A stretch of DNA of 64,000 nt. Source: Rhodohalobacter sp. 614A (GTDB lineage: Bacteria > Bacteroidota > Rhodothermia > Balneolales > Balneolaceae). The stretch covers positions 1,832,273 to 1,896,272 of the forward strand of contig NZ_JAKEDS010000001.1 in assembly GCF_021462415.1 (NCBI RefSeq). Direction: 5' to 3'. Numbering within the stretch: the stretch's first letter is position 1; every line of letters begins with the position of its first letter. The position numbers were made by a program, and so were the translations under genes. The notes beneath the pieces were generated by a model. It did no database searches. It had not been told where the DNA came from and saw nothing but the letters and a program-made list of their open reading frames with translations. Positions 29,273-38,614 of the stretch are shown piece after piece.

Positions 29273-32200
29273 TTATTTGATTAAAACCATTTTTTTGGAC
29301 ACCACAAACTGTCCTGTCGTTAGCCTGTAAATGTAAACGCCACTCGACAAATTTGATCCGTCAAACGTAATGGTGTGATTTCCCGCATTTTGAGATTCGT
29401 TCACAAGCGTTGCTACTTTTTGTCCGTCAATGGTATAAATATCCAACTCCACACTGGAAGTTTCAGGCAGTGCGTAACGAATGACGGTTGAGGGATTAAA
29501 CGGATTCGGATAATTTTGTTCGAGATTAAATTCCGATGGAGTTTCCTGTGTTTGATTGATAGCCAGTGGTTCCGGGTAAATAGTCAGAGTAAACCGGGTG
29601 TCAGCTGTAGAAGTTTTATCCACCGTCTTCAATTTCATGGAATAGGGGAGCGATTTTACTTTGGCTTTCGATTCAGACAATGAGAAAAAATAGCGGTCTG
29701 ATTTTTTCATATCGATCACCGAACCGTTTTGATGGTCTGAAAGTGTTAGCGTCCAGGTGGACGGGATATTTTGAAATTCCGGCCAAACCAATTCTACAGA
29801 ACCGGCCAAAGGAATATATCCGTTGTTATCGGGCTGCCACGCATCCACAGAAATTGGAATTTTTAGAGGTTCCTCCAGGGAAACGGGTAAATTTTTAATC
29901 AGGTAACCGATATCATCCACTTCAGACCGAAGAGAAAGGAATGGCTTATAATCCAGAGGATAGAGGTAGGGAGCGTCATTCTCATTTTTTTCAAGAGAAC
30001 CTGAATCGGAAAAGCTGAACCAGGTATCGGCGGAGTATTTTCCATTTATCTGGGCGGCTATCTGGATAACAGGCGTCGGGCTCCCTTCTTTATGGAACGT
30101 AGAAGAAGCACTGGTTTTGGCAGTTGTTGGAATGGTAAGAGTGGGTGTGCTGCCGTGGGTTGAGACAAAAAATCCCTGGAAGGGAGCTATAAGCCCATTT
30201 GAAAGACTGCCGCCACTACCGTTCCATGCCCGAAAGCCACCGCCGGCATCGCCGCCGGATGCATCAGGATCTACAAATGGCTCCGGTTGAAAATCATGGT
30301 CGTACACATAAACGATGTTTCCGACCTCACTGTTTTTAACAAACTCATCAAAATCTATCGTTGTAGCAAACGGGTTGCCAAGCAGAGTAAACGAAGAATC
30401 CGAAGGAGTGCCGGAATATAAAAGATCACTCACGTCCACATCGTTAAGATTCTCTATCCCATTAACAGTAACCGTTTTTGACCAACCGTCTGGTGTGCCG
30501 TCATCATTATCATCTTCATAAACAAATACAGCAAAGCCGCTGCCGATACCCACAGAATTTTGAAGGTCGGATACGGCAGGATAACTGTCATTTGATCCGT
30601 CAAAAGTTCTGACATTTGAACTTGGGGCAGGTGGATAATCGGAATTCGTCGATCCTTGAGTCCAAAGGGGATCAAGGAATTCCTGGTAGGTTGTTGCCAA
30701 AGGAGAACTGAAAAATCTCCAACCTTCTTCCGTTCCGGTAATTTGCTGTTGATAATCTACGCCTTCGTTTCCGGTGATGATGAGAGATAAATTTTGGCTG
30801 CCATTTGTAAGCGAATTTTTATGAGTAATAGTAACGGTATAAATCTCATCCGCCGTGGGAGCACTGATATTCACCATCTCAATATTGTCGCGAATATTAT
30901 CACCTGTTGTGGCATCATCGCCGGGAATTGAAGGATTCAGCGTATAGGGTTGATGGGTTGTTGAACTCTGGTCCTCAAGTTGCAAGTCCAGGTCGTTTAC
31001 CAACATAAGGTTGGTTGGATTTAATGTTCCATAGGCTGCCGGAGTACCTGGCGGATCTGTCCATGCCATTGTGATTCTCAGGTCTTCAGAACCAGAAGCC
31101 TGAACTGTAAATGAAATCGTTTCACCGTCTTGCAGCGTTAATTCCTTGATGTGAAGTCCGCCCTCGGAATTATTCAAGCTCATTACTTCGGCTGCTTTTT
31201 GAGTATCCATCAACCCCCAGCCAAATGTATAATCGGGGCCGGGGTTTCCCAGGTCTTTTGCTGTATGAAGAACCAAAGCCTTCAGTGTGGACGAAAGAAG
31301 AGTTTCTCCCGGTTGCAGGTTCTCCTGATGTTCTAATAATAACCCGATTGACCCGCCGATCATTGGAGCGGAAAATGAAGTTCCCGAACCAGTACTATAA
31401 GCACTATTGCCAGAACCACTGGTAGAATATACATCCACACCTTTGGCTACGATATCGGGTTTAATTCTACCGTCATCAGTTGGGCCAAGTCCGGAATCAG
31501 AAGATAAATCTTCGTTTGTATCTACAGATCCCACGGTAATTACATTTTTTGCAAGGGCATTGTAGGTAATACTGTCAAATCCGTTAGTACCGCCATCATC
31601 TTCGTAATTATTGTTACAACCATTGCCGCTGTCATAATTGGAGCAGAGAACATAACCATCCGTTTCATAGACAAAATAATCTTGGTTGTCTTTAATGAGT
31701 GAGGGTGCTGTATCTCCCCGTTGATTTCCGGCAGGTGTAATAATGAGGTAATTGGGTGCATTAAAGGCAATTGTATCCCATACTTTCGCGAATGTCTCGT
31801 CATAAAACCCAAATGAAAAATCCTCAGTTGCGGTGGCGTCACCTTGCCAGTACCAATCACTTCCTATCATATTCCATCCGGCTTCATATCCATAAGGATG
31901 AACGGATAACAATAGCCCTCCTGCCGCTGCATCTACCATTTCTCCATGATCATCATTCCAGTCATAACTATTCAAGTTCGCTTCAAATGCCATGCCTTTG
32001 GCATCGGAATCCAGACCAGAAGCAATCATAGTTCCTGCAACTCGTGTTGCGTGATTATTGACAGAGGCAGTATTATCAATGACAGTTACTCTTCCTGAAA
32101 ACTCGGCATGTGTATCACGAACGATTCCAGCATCCCAAATCCCGAGTGTTTGTCCATTGCCGGAAAGACTTAATCCTGCGGCGCCACCGGAATAAACTTC

Positions 32201-32497
32201 GTCAGTATTAAGGAGATCGGCGCCATCCGCATTAAACGTGGTTGCATAAACCGGTCTTCCATTTACAAATCGTCTTAACTCAGTTACACGTCCGTTTTCA
32301 AATTCGTGGCGAATCGGGATGCCAAGCGAATCTGCCAGTTTCAGGGCTTGTTCTTTTTCTTGCTGAAATTGAACAGAATATGTTTTTGAGAGTTGGTTGA
32401 GCTTTACCTGGTGAGCTTTATTTTGTGCATTCAGCTCCGCAACCTGGATGAGAAGAAAAAGAGAAAGCAAAATTAAAAGTTGAAAAAACCGCCCCAT
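29273..32497 (-). CDS. Secreted subtilisin-like (S8) peptidase with T9SS C-terminal sorting domain
   Basis: This 1074-residue protein has a signal peptide (to about residue 25) and an S8 catalytic domain with Asp122 (GIWDAG), His149 (NNHATRVAG), oxyanion Asn258 (PAGN) and Ser374 (GTSFSAP). A P-domain-like beta region (about 440-590) follows. Next comes a module with EEGWRFFSSP, LWTQG, LGNPFATTIDF and YVYDHD, and the chain ends in a NYPNPFNPSTVIRYALP sorting tail (about 995-1074). The tail predicts export and surface attachment or release by T9SS. The middle module is shared with two other cargos in this window (51824-54046, 57195-59903). It stands alone. Confidence 0.93.
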   Translation of the reverse strand: MGRFFQLLILLSLFLLIQVAELNAQNKAHQVKLNQLSKTYSVQFQQEKEQALKLADSLGIPIRHEFENGRVTELRRFVNGRPVYATTFNADGADLLNTDEVYSGGAAGLSLSGNGQTLGIWDAGIVRDTHAEFSGRVTVIDNTASVNNHATRVAGTMIASGLDSDAKGMAFEANLNSYDWNDDHGEMVDAAAGGLLLSVHPYGYEAGWNMIGSDWYWQGDATATEDFSFGFYDETFAKVWDTIAFNAPNYLIITPAGNQRGDTAPSLIKDNQDYFVYETDGYVLCSNYDSGNGCNNNYEDDGGTNGFDSITYNALAKNVITVGSVDTNEDLSSDSGLGPTDDGRIKPDIVAKGVDVYSTSGSGNSAYSTGSGTSFSAPMIGGSIGLLLEHQENLQPGETLLSSTLKALVLHTAKDLGNPGPDYTFGWGLMDTQKAAEVMSLNNSEGGLHIKELTLQDGETISFTVQASGSEDLRITMAWTDPPGTPAAYGTLNPTNLMLVNDLDLQLEDQSSTTHQPYTLNPSIPGDDATTGDNIRDNIEMVNISAPTADEIYTVTITHKNSLTNGSQNLSLIITGNEGVDYQQQITGTEEGWRFFSSPLATTYQEFLDPLWTQGSTNSDYPPAPSSNVRTFDGSNDSYPAVSDLQNSVGIGSGFAVFVYEDDNDDGTPDGWSKTVTVNGIENLNDVDVSDLLYSGTPSDSSFTLLGNPFATTIDFDEFVKNSEVGNIVYVYDHDFQPEPFVDPDASGGDAGGGFRAWNGSGGSLSNGLIAPFQGFFVSTHGSTPTLTIPTTAKTSASSTFHKEGSPTPVIQIAAQINGKYSADTWFSFSDSGSLEKNENDAPYLYPLDYKPFLSLRSEVDDIGYLIKNLPVSLEEPLKIPISVDAWQPDNNGYIPLAGSVELVWPEFQNIPSTWTLTLSDHQNGSVIDMKKSDRYFFSLSESKAKVKSLPYSMKLKTVDKTSTADTRFTLTIYPEPLAINQTQETPSEFNLEQNYPNPFNPSTVIRYALPETSSVELDIYTIDGQKVATLVNESQNAGNHTITFDGSNLSSGVYIYRLTTGQFVVSKKMVLIK

Positions 32498-32651
32498 GTG
32501 TAGTGAAAGTAGATTTAGGAAATAATCAGCTCTTACTCAAAGAGTATAAACGATTTTAAGTTAATTAAAAATCATTAATAAAAAATAAGGGGAGTTCATC
32601 ATTACCCGGGTGAAGCCCAATCTCGATCAGAACTTATTTTAAAAATATAGA

Positions 32652-33293
32652 TTAGATGTCCCGTTTATGTAGAAGAATAACTCTGTCCCCAAGAATAGTC
32701 AGCCCAGCGGATAACTGATTTGCCAACCAACGAAATGTTTTCTCAGAATAAAGTGAAACATGAGTGTCTTCTTTTATATAGTACCATTCGCCAAAAGGTT
32801 CATCTTCAGGTCTCAGAAGGGTCATAATGCCGAGATTCCCACCCGGTTTTAATAACTTCCATAATCTCTCGAACTCCTTTCCGGGATCGTAGAAATGTTC
32901 TGCCGTTTCAGTTGACGTGATAAAGTCATAGCTGTTATTAAATACAGAAGGGGTATTAGCATAAAACGGATCAAACGTCTCCACCCGATGTCCAGCCTCT
33001 TCAAACATAATACTTAGTGTTGGCCCCGGGCCTGAACCAAAATCCAAGCCATAGCTGTTGGGTTCAATTCTATCTTTAAGCGGATCGAATATTTGGCTCA
33101 AAAAATCCCGGTAGTTTGGGTCGTTGGGATCATTTTCATGATTGTCGTACCGCTGTTTTTCATCGGCAGGAGGGAGCCTTTCTTCCGGGGTTACAAACAC
33201 CAAATCACAAACAGGGCAGTGTAAATAAGTATAAATGTCATTTCTATGATAATGAACGGCTGTGTTTTGATGGCAAAGCGTGCAAACCGGCAT
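32652..33293 (-). CDS. Class I SAM-dependent methyltransferase with N-terminal zinc ribbon
   Basis: This 213-residue protein has a CxxC...CxxC zinc ribbon (Cys4, 7, 26, 29) followed by a Rossmann methyltransferase fold. LDFGSGPGPT is motif I, TFDPFY motif II, and FITSTETAEHFYDPGKEFERLWKLLKPGG the post-I to motif IV region. The arrangement resembles Methyltransf_23-type proteins; the substrate is unknown. It is divergent from the minor-pilin-like operon across 329 bp. Confidence 0.85.
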   Translation of the reverse strand: MPVCTLCHQNTAVHYHRNDIYTYLHCPVCDLVFVTPEERLPPADEKQRYDNHENDPNDPNYRDFLSQIFDPLKDRIEPNSYGLDFGSGPGPTLSIMFEEAGHRVETFDPFYANTPSVFNNSYDFITSTETAEHFYDPGKEFERLWKLLKPGGNLGIMTLLRPEDEPFGEWYYIKEDTHVSLYSEKTFRWLANQLSAGLTILGDRVILLHKRDI

Positions 33294-33622
33294 GAATACA
33301 GGGAATAGTGGTTAAGCTTAAAAAGAATTTTGTAACTAACAATGGACGAAGATGTAAACTTAATCATGTTCTTTAGAGTGAAAAATGATCATGACTGAAG
33401 CAAATGTTAAAAAAGAAAAAAGTTTTGTGATCAAAAATATTGGTAAATTATGATTCAACTGGTCATTTATAATATTTTTTTATAATATAAAAAACTATTT
33501 TGGGGTAGTGTGCCGTTATAGTTGTTTCAATTAGAATTTTTGATGTTCTGGTAAAAAACGCGATTTATAATTGATCAGGAAGAATTTAATAGATTCATAC
33601 TCTTTTTAAATAAAGGCTTTGT
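33294..33622. other. 329-bp AT-rich divergent intergenic region
   Basis: It separates the methyltransferase (minus) from the pilin-like operon (plus). It is strongly AT-rich, with TATAAT-like stretches near 33470-33490. I see no repeat, RNA gene or clear operator. It should contain the promoter of the operon at 33623. Confidence 0.55.
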
Positions 33623-35146
33623 ATGGGTAAATACGCAATTTTTATAGTCTCTGCTCTCATTTTTTCTCTTCTTACGTACTCAAGTGCATTGAGAAATGCT
33701 CTTTTTATGTCTAACACACGGACCGTCGAAAGTCATGGTACGAATCAGGCGTATAATATTGCGCAAAGCGCGATGATGATTGCTGCGAAGGATCTTGTTA
33801 CGAATGGGGAGGGTAGTTCTTTTTATCCACCTGACAGTACATACGCTTATCCCTCAGTGAATGGGTTTCAGAATTGGGGAGGTATGCATGGATCCTATAA
33901 TATATTTACGAGAAACCAGGGAGACACATTATTCACAATCCAATCAACTGGTAGATTTGATGGCAGTACATATATTGTATCACTTGGAATAATAAAGACT
34001 ACTACAGGCGGCGGAGGTGGATTCCCATGGCCTGCTTTTGATGCCGCTATCTATACTGAAGAAGATTTTGACTATAAAAATGGTGTAATTACTGGTGATG
34101 TATATTCTGGGGGAAAATTTTCACTATTATCTAATGGAACTGTTAAAGGAGATGTTTTTGTTCCAAATTCTGATATCTCAGAAGCTGTTTATATGAACAG
34201 TGGCACAATAGAAGGTAGCCTCTATACTAATAACATACATGCTAACGCAGTAGAATATGATAATTGGGGTGCAACAATAATCGGAGACTTAATGGTTGGT
34301 CCAGGTGCTGACCCATCAGAGGTTGCCCCCCCGATTAGTCAATGGCATCCGGGGCATGTGCAGGGTACTCAAGGGGCATTAAGTGAACCTATACCTGAAA
34401 TAAATATGCCTCAACCCGAATTTCCTGAAACACCTTCTACTTCACTTAGCTTACCACCTATCTACGTAAGCGGTAATACAAATCAAACTTTAGATTTAAC
34501 TTCTGGAAGCGCCTCAATCTCTTCCATTGATATTCATAATGATACAAATTTGACAGTGTATGTTGGAGATCAGGACAGAACTCTTGTTGTGAATGATTTC
34601 AATGTAACACAAGGACATTTAAATGTAGTATCTGAGGGTGAAGGACGGTTACAGCTTTTTATTCAGGATAGCTTTACTCTTAATTCAGGAAGTACAATGA
34701 ATCATAATTTAAATCCAGGTGGAAATCAGCGTGATCCATTGAGTTTGTTAATTTCATACGCTGGTTCCGGGGGGATAGAATGGAGTGACAATCAAAGGGT
34801 CAATGCTAATTTATTCATTAAAGAGGCTGATTTTGCAATAGGAGGGAGTACAGATATGAAGGGAAATATTATAAGTACAGGTGAATTTTTAAAATTTTAT
34901 GGAGATTCTGATAATTTCTCTCGACTTATTTATGCTCCGAACGCTCATATTCAAATGGGTAGAGAAACATGGGGTGGAGGTTCACCGACAATCCTGGGAA
35001 GTATCGTTGCAAAAACAATGAATGCCCCGTCAAATATAACTGTTACATATTCTACTGATTTTGAAGATACATTACCGGATTTACCAGGTAGTGGCGGAGG
35101 TGGTGGTGCCGAAACCACAGAATTTGCAATTACCTATTGGAATTAA
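33623..35146 (+). CDS. Large minor-pilin-like (PilX-like) protein with beta-rich C-terminus
   Basis: This 507-residue protein starts MGKYAIFIVSALIFSLLTYSS, a hydrophobic N-terminal segment directly after MG. A helical region (ESHGTNQAYNIAQSAMMIAAKDL) follows, like the extended alpha-1 helix of PilX-type minor pilins. The rest is beta-rich with repeated GDVYSGG/KGDVFVPN/EGSLYTNN-type turns, a Pro-rich stretch (about 250-275), and an end (SRLIYAPNAHIQMG, TILGSIVAKTMN) that resembles DUF7305 of PilX-associated proteins. It is first in a three-gene operon (12 bp to the next). Codon use looks more AT-rich than in flanking genes. The pilin role is inferred from topology and the adjacent pilus genes. 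Confidence 0.7.
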   Translation: MGKYAIFIVSALIFSLLTYSSALRNALFMSNTRTVESHGTNQAYNIAQSAMMIAAKDLVTNGEGSSFYPPDSTYAYPSVNGFQNWGGMHGSYNIFTRNQGDTLFTIQSTGRFDGSTYIVSLGIIKTTTGGGGGFPWPAFDAAIYTEEDFDYKNGVITGDVYSGGKFSLLSNGTVKGDVFVPNSDISEAVYMNSGTIEGSLYTNNIHANAVEYDNWGATIIGDLMVGPGADPSEVAPPISQWHPGHVQGTQGALSEPIPEINMPQPEFPETPSTSLSLPPIYVSGNTNQTLDLTSGSASISSIDIHNDTNLTVYVGDQDRTLVVNDFNVTQGHLNVVSEGEGRLQLFIQDSFTLNSGSTMNHNLNPGGNQRDPLSLLISYAGSGGIEWSDNQRVNANLFIKEADFAIGGSTDMKGNIISTGEFLKFYGDSDNFSRLIYAPNAHIQMGRETWGGGSPTILGSIVAKTMNAPSNITVTYSTDFEDTLPDLPGSGGGGGAETTEFAITYWN

Positions 35147-35158
35147 TGGAGAGGTAAA

Positions 35159-35596
35159 ATGTCAACCGGACAAGTTTTTCTTACTTTAGCATCGCTGGTT
35201 CTTCTGGGATACATCGTGTTAAACATCCATCGAATGTATGCCGGATCTGTTGAAAGCACAGTGGATATGCAAATGACTTCCGATGCGGTAAATTTTGGTC
35301 GTGATTTGAGTGAGGAGATACAGTCTTATGCCTATAAGTATAGTCAGCTGGACGCCGATTTTGCGGATCTGGACGATCCCACGGATCCTAATGCGCGACG
35401 TTCCGATACCTCACAGGTGGGCCAGATTTTTCATGCAACAGTGAACCTTCTTGATAAAGCAGATCTTTTGCCAGATATGGCCGGTAATCAGCCAGGGAAA
35501 ATCGCAGAAATTCGGGTATATGAGGAAGTGGATGACACTCTCCAGTTTAAAGCTGAATTAGTAACTTCAGTCATAGATATGAATTCAGGATCATAA
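35159..35596 (+). CDS. Minor-pilin-like protein, MSTG|QVF start
   Basis: This 145-residue protein begins MSTGQVFLTLASLVLLGYIV, a four-residue leader ending in Gly and then a hydrophobic helix. An amphipathic helix (VESTVDMQMTSDAVNFGRDLSEEIQSYAY, about 31-60) and a small globular domain follow. A strong ribosome-binding site (GGAGAGGT) lies 5 bp before the start. This topology is that of a pseudopilin, with Gly at -1 and Gln at +1 of a possible prepilin-peptidase site. I know no characterised homologue. It is the middle gene of the operon, 1 bp before the next start. Confidence 0.7.
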   Translation: MSTGQVFLTLASLVLLGYIVLNIHRMYAGSVESTVDMQMTSDAVNFGRDLSEEIQSYAYKYSQLDADFADLDDPTDPNARRSDTSQVGQIFHATVNLLDKADLLPDMAGNQPGKIAEIRVYEEVDDTLQFKAELVTSVIDMNSGS

Positions 35597-35597
35597 T

Positions 35598-36152
35598 ATG
35601 GGAGTACAAATTGATTTAATAGTACCACCTATTATCATTGGATTGTTGATTATTCTAATCTTCAGGCTCAATGCTTTTATTATGGAAACATCGGTTGATA
35701 ACCGTCTCAATAATGATATGCAAACGTTTGCTGAAGTTACTTCACGGGTTATACAAGAAGAAGTTAAAAAAGCATCAGAAATCGACAGTCCTGGCGGTGC
35801 TGGTATTCCTGATACAGTACTTGAGTTTATAATAGCTGACCCTTGGGGAGTAAGTCTGGGTGAGAAAGTTACGATTCAAAGATCAGGAAGAAATCTTGAA
35901 GTAATTAAAGAGAACCTTGATACGGCTACTGCGGATACAGTCATTTATCCATCAAGCCTTTCTGTGCTTGAATTTAATATGGAAAGGAAACCTGACACAG
36001 CTCCGCAACCATATTATTTGAATGTAAAAATAGAAACTGAGAGTAATCCAAATCATCATGCCTCTATGAGAGACTTGGATAAAACTGTAAAAGGCTTTGC
36101 AGAAAATGAGATTTATTTGAGAAATGTTCATCGAATTTGTTGCATTCCTTAA
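35598..36152 (+). CDS. Minor-pilin-like protein, MG|VQI start
   Basis: This 184-residue protein begins MGVQIDLIVPPIIIGLLIIL, again MG and a hydrophobic N-terminal helix. An amphipathic helix with DNRLNNDMQTFAEVTSRVIQEEV follows, then a beta-rich globular domain, ending in CCIP. Together with the two preceding genes it has the shape of a minor pilin/pseudopilin cassette. It starts 1 bp after the previous stop, so translation is coupled. Function is inferred from topology and position facing the secretin gene. Confidence 0.7.
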   Translation: MGVQIDLIVPPIIIGLLIILIFRLNAFIMETSVDNRLNNDMQTFAEVTSRVIQEEVKKASEIDSPGGAGIPDTVLEFIIADPWGVSLGEKVTIQRSGRNLEVIKENLDTATADTVIYPSSLSVLEFNMERKPDTAPQPYYLNVKIETESNPNHHASMRDLDKTVKGFAENEIYLRNVHRICCIP

Positions 36153-36493
36153 TGAATGAATTTCATGTTTAGCCTGAAATAAGCGAGAGCCTTCTTTTAA
36201 CAACATCGCCAATTGCTTGCCAAATGGTTTGAAAACAGTGTAAAAGTACACTGGTAATTTGTCGAAGGTGTACCAAGGATGATACAAGGATGCCCCAACC
36301 TATCTCTATCCCCATCCGTTTCTTTATGAAAGGCGGCAAGCTTCGTGAGTCATCAATTGAGTATATGGAATTGAAGATATGTGTGAAGTTGGTTCACTTA
36401 TCCAACCAATGACTCCCTGATTAATTTATTACAGCGTGAAAGCGAAAACCACCGCCTGATGGATAGATAATCAGAATGTAGGATCTCTCTTGT
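36153..36493. other. 341-bp convergent intergenic region with one hairpin
   Basis: It separates the minor-pilin-like operon (plus) from the secretin gene (minus). A perfect 7-bp stem, CAGTGTA/TACACTG with loop AAAG, sits at 36236-36253 and could help end the plus-strand transcript, though no T-run follows. Otherwise I recognise no gene or repeat. Confidence 0.5.
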
Positions 36494-37738
36494 TTAATCG
36501 TTATCCGTTTTTCCTTCAAGGGATTGTTGGCTTTGCATCCGCTGAATTTCTTCCCTGAATTGCTGCCGGGTTTCATCCAGCAAATCGGGTCGCTCTCTGA
36601 AAGGCTGATTGAAACGTTCTTCAAGAGATGGCACCAATTCAACTTTCAGAAGTACAACCAATTCCTGTATGGTTTGCTGGGTAGAGTTAAATCCAAAAAG
36701 GTATCGCAATCCCAAGAACCACCACGGAAGATCCTTCAAAAAGGGAACGCCCCGACGAAGTGTCTCTACATTCGTTTCATATAAACCTGCTATGACTGTA
36801 CTCTCTCCGCTCAGCAAGAGTACTTCGGTCATTGCTTCCTGTTTGTTCACAATTGTACTGACAGGATCAGGTTGAGCGGTACTACGTTCCGTCTCAACAG
36901 TCATGTAGATGAATGGAGTTCCGTCTTCTGAATAGTAGACATTTGGAGTTACATTCAGAATGGTCCCGGTGCTAAAAAATTCATCGGTAATATTTCCTGC
37001 AAAGTCTCGCTGTTTGATTGAAAAATCCTGGCCAACCTGGATGTTACCGGTTCTGCCGTCTAATACCTTAATGGATGGGGATGAGAGTACTTCACCATTT
37101 CCACTCTCTTCAAATGCCCGGAAAAGCGAGGTAATATCCCATCTTCCGGTCGAAAAGATTTCACTCCAGTTTACTTCCACATCAAACATTTCACGCTGTA
37201 CGTCGATGGCAGATGCCGTTTGTACCCGAACTTCGCCGTTTTGAACGGCAGACCAATCGATACCTAACTGGCGAAGCATATCCCGATCTCCCTGGAAGAA
37301 TGTCGCCGAAATTTTTATTTCTCTCGATCTGAAATCAACGTCAATCTCTTCTTCGTCCTCTTCTTCTTCATCCGTTCCCTGTTCCCGATCCAGGGGGATA
37401 TTGCGTATTTCATAATACTTTTCGTACTCGGTAACATATAAATTATTGAACTCGGCAATTCTGCTTAAGGCATCTTCCCAGTGCATTTGCGGAATATCCA
37501 AACCAATTGCTCCCTCAAAACTAGACTGATTAACAAAAATCTTATTTCTGAATTCAATAGAGAGTTCTTCAAGAATACTTAACGCATCTTGAAAGGCGAT
37601 ATCTTTTGAGAGGACCACAAGTTCATCAGGGTTTGTGTATTCTCTGACAGGTAAGCGATCCTGGCCCAAAACCGTTTGAACCCCCATCAAAAGTATCAGT
37701 ATTGAAAAAATAATTGGCTTTTTCATGTTGTTATCCAT
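36494..37738 (-). CDS. Short secretin of the pilus-like system (PilQ/GspD family)
   Basis: This 414-residue protein has a signal peptide (to about 25) and one secretin N-domain of STN/N1 kind (about 40-115). An acidic linker (TDEEEEDEEEIDVD) and a secretin beta-domain (about 138-370) follow. The secretin core shows VLSSPSIKVLDGRTGNIQVG and the late GVPFLKDLPWWFLGLRYLFG, equivalent to the VPxLxxIPxxGxLF signature. It is much shorter than typical PilQ and has no AMIN domains. It would form the outer-membrane port for the pilus. Its ATG abuts the stop of the PilO-PilP-like gene (no gap), so it is coupled and last in the operon. Confidence 0.9.
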   Translation of the reverse strand: MDNNMKKPIIFSILILLMGVQTVLGQDRLPVREYTNPDELVVLSKDIAFQDALSILEELSIEFRNKIFVNQSSFEGAIGLDIPQMHWEDALSRIAEFNNLYVTEYEKYYEIRNIPLDREQGTDEEEEDEEEIDVDFRSREIKISATFFQGDRDMLRQLGIDWSAVQNGEVRVQTASAIDVQREMFDVEVNWSEIFSTGRWDITSLFRAFEESGNGEVLSSPSIKVLDGRTGNIQVGQDFSIKQRDFAGNITDEFFSTGTILNVTPNVYYSEDGTPFIYMTVETERSTAQPDPVSTIVNKQEAMTEVLLLSGESTVIAGLYETNVETLRRGVPFLKDLPWWFLGLRYLFGFNSTQQTIQELVVLLKVELVPSLEERFNQPFRERPDLLDETRQQFREEIQRMQSQQSLEGKTDND

Positions 37739-38611
37739 CTAAGGATTATCAGAATTTTCTTGTGAGAGTGAAAGGGTAACTCTGTCAATAATACCCCCTT
37801 TGTTTAGTTGAAATACAGCTTGTTGGTTTTCGAGATTAATGCTTATAAGTCTGCCCAGGTAAACCCTGTCGCCTACTCTGAGACGTTTTAATACACCGGT
37901 TTGGTCAATAATATGTGCAGTGTTACCGGTTAATGCAATCAGTCGGCTACTTTCAACATTAGTTAAATTTTCAATATTAGGCGGAATGGGGCGAATCAAT
38001 GGATAATAAGGATTGTGCAGGATACTACCCAGCGGAGAAGAGGTTGACAGATCTGCTCTGTAACTGCTCCAGTCTCCTCTTCGATAGTAAGCACTTAAGA
38101 CAACCTGGAATTGAACGATGTTTAATTTCTCCAATTCAGACATATTTGTAAGCTGAACGGAACGGATTTGAATGAGAGGTCGGCTATACTCAATCCTGTA
38201 TAAAAAGTTGGTTAAATTTTCGTAGTTGCCTTCTCCTTCTATATCTGCATTTACAATTCCATGGTCGTCATTTTGTATGGAGTCGGCAAAAGAATAATTT
38301 AGCTCTGTAAAAGAAAGCCCCTGGTTTAATTGTTGCAAATAATCATACAGCGCACTCGAACTGTGAGAGGGAAATAATTCTTTGGGATGATTGATTCGGC
38401 TGTAAATGGCGTCATTGTAGTTAGCCTGCGCCGTGGAGAACTGATTTGCGTAGTTCTGTACTTCCTGGAGTTCATTCTGTTTTTGATTCAGTGACTCCCG
38501 GGTGGTTATAATTTCATCATCAAATCTATTATGTATATACAGCCATCCGCCACCTACCATTATGACGAGGGTCAGTAATAAAATGATTGTATTTCGTATA
38601 CTATATTTCAT
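37739..38611 (-). CDS. PilO-PilP-like fusion, pilus alignment-complex protein
   Basis: This 290-residue protein has a single N-terminal membrane helix (9-25), a coiled coil (about 31-70) and an alpha/beta domain (about 85-175) in the manner of PilO. A C-terminal segment (about 205-285, IRPIPPNIENLTNVESSRLIALTGN then IIDRVTLSLSQ) has the beta-rich look of the PilP/GspC homology domain that contacts the secretin. PilO and PilP are normally separate proteins. Homology is judged by topology, order and pattern, not by alignment. It lies 3 bp after the PilM-PilN-SPOR gene and directly before the secretin. Confidence 0.7.
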   Translation of the reverse strand: MKYSIRNTIILLLTLVIMVGGGWLYIHNRFDDEIITTRESLNQKQNELQEVQNYANQFSTAQANYNDAIYSRINHPKELFPSHSSSALYDYLQQLNQGLSFTELNYSFADSIQNDDHGIVNADIEGEGNYENLTNFLYRIEYSRPLIQIRSVQLTNMSELEKLNIVQFQVVLSAYYRRGDWSSYRADLSTSSPLGSILHNPYYPLIRPIPPNIENLTNVESSRLIALTGNTAHIIDQTGVLKRLRVGDRVYLGRLISINLENQQAVFQLNKGGIIDRVTLSLSQENSDNP

Positions 38612-38614
38612 TGT

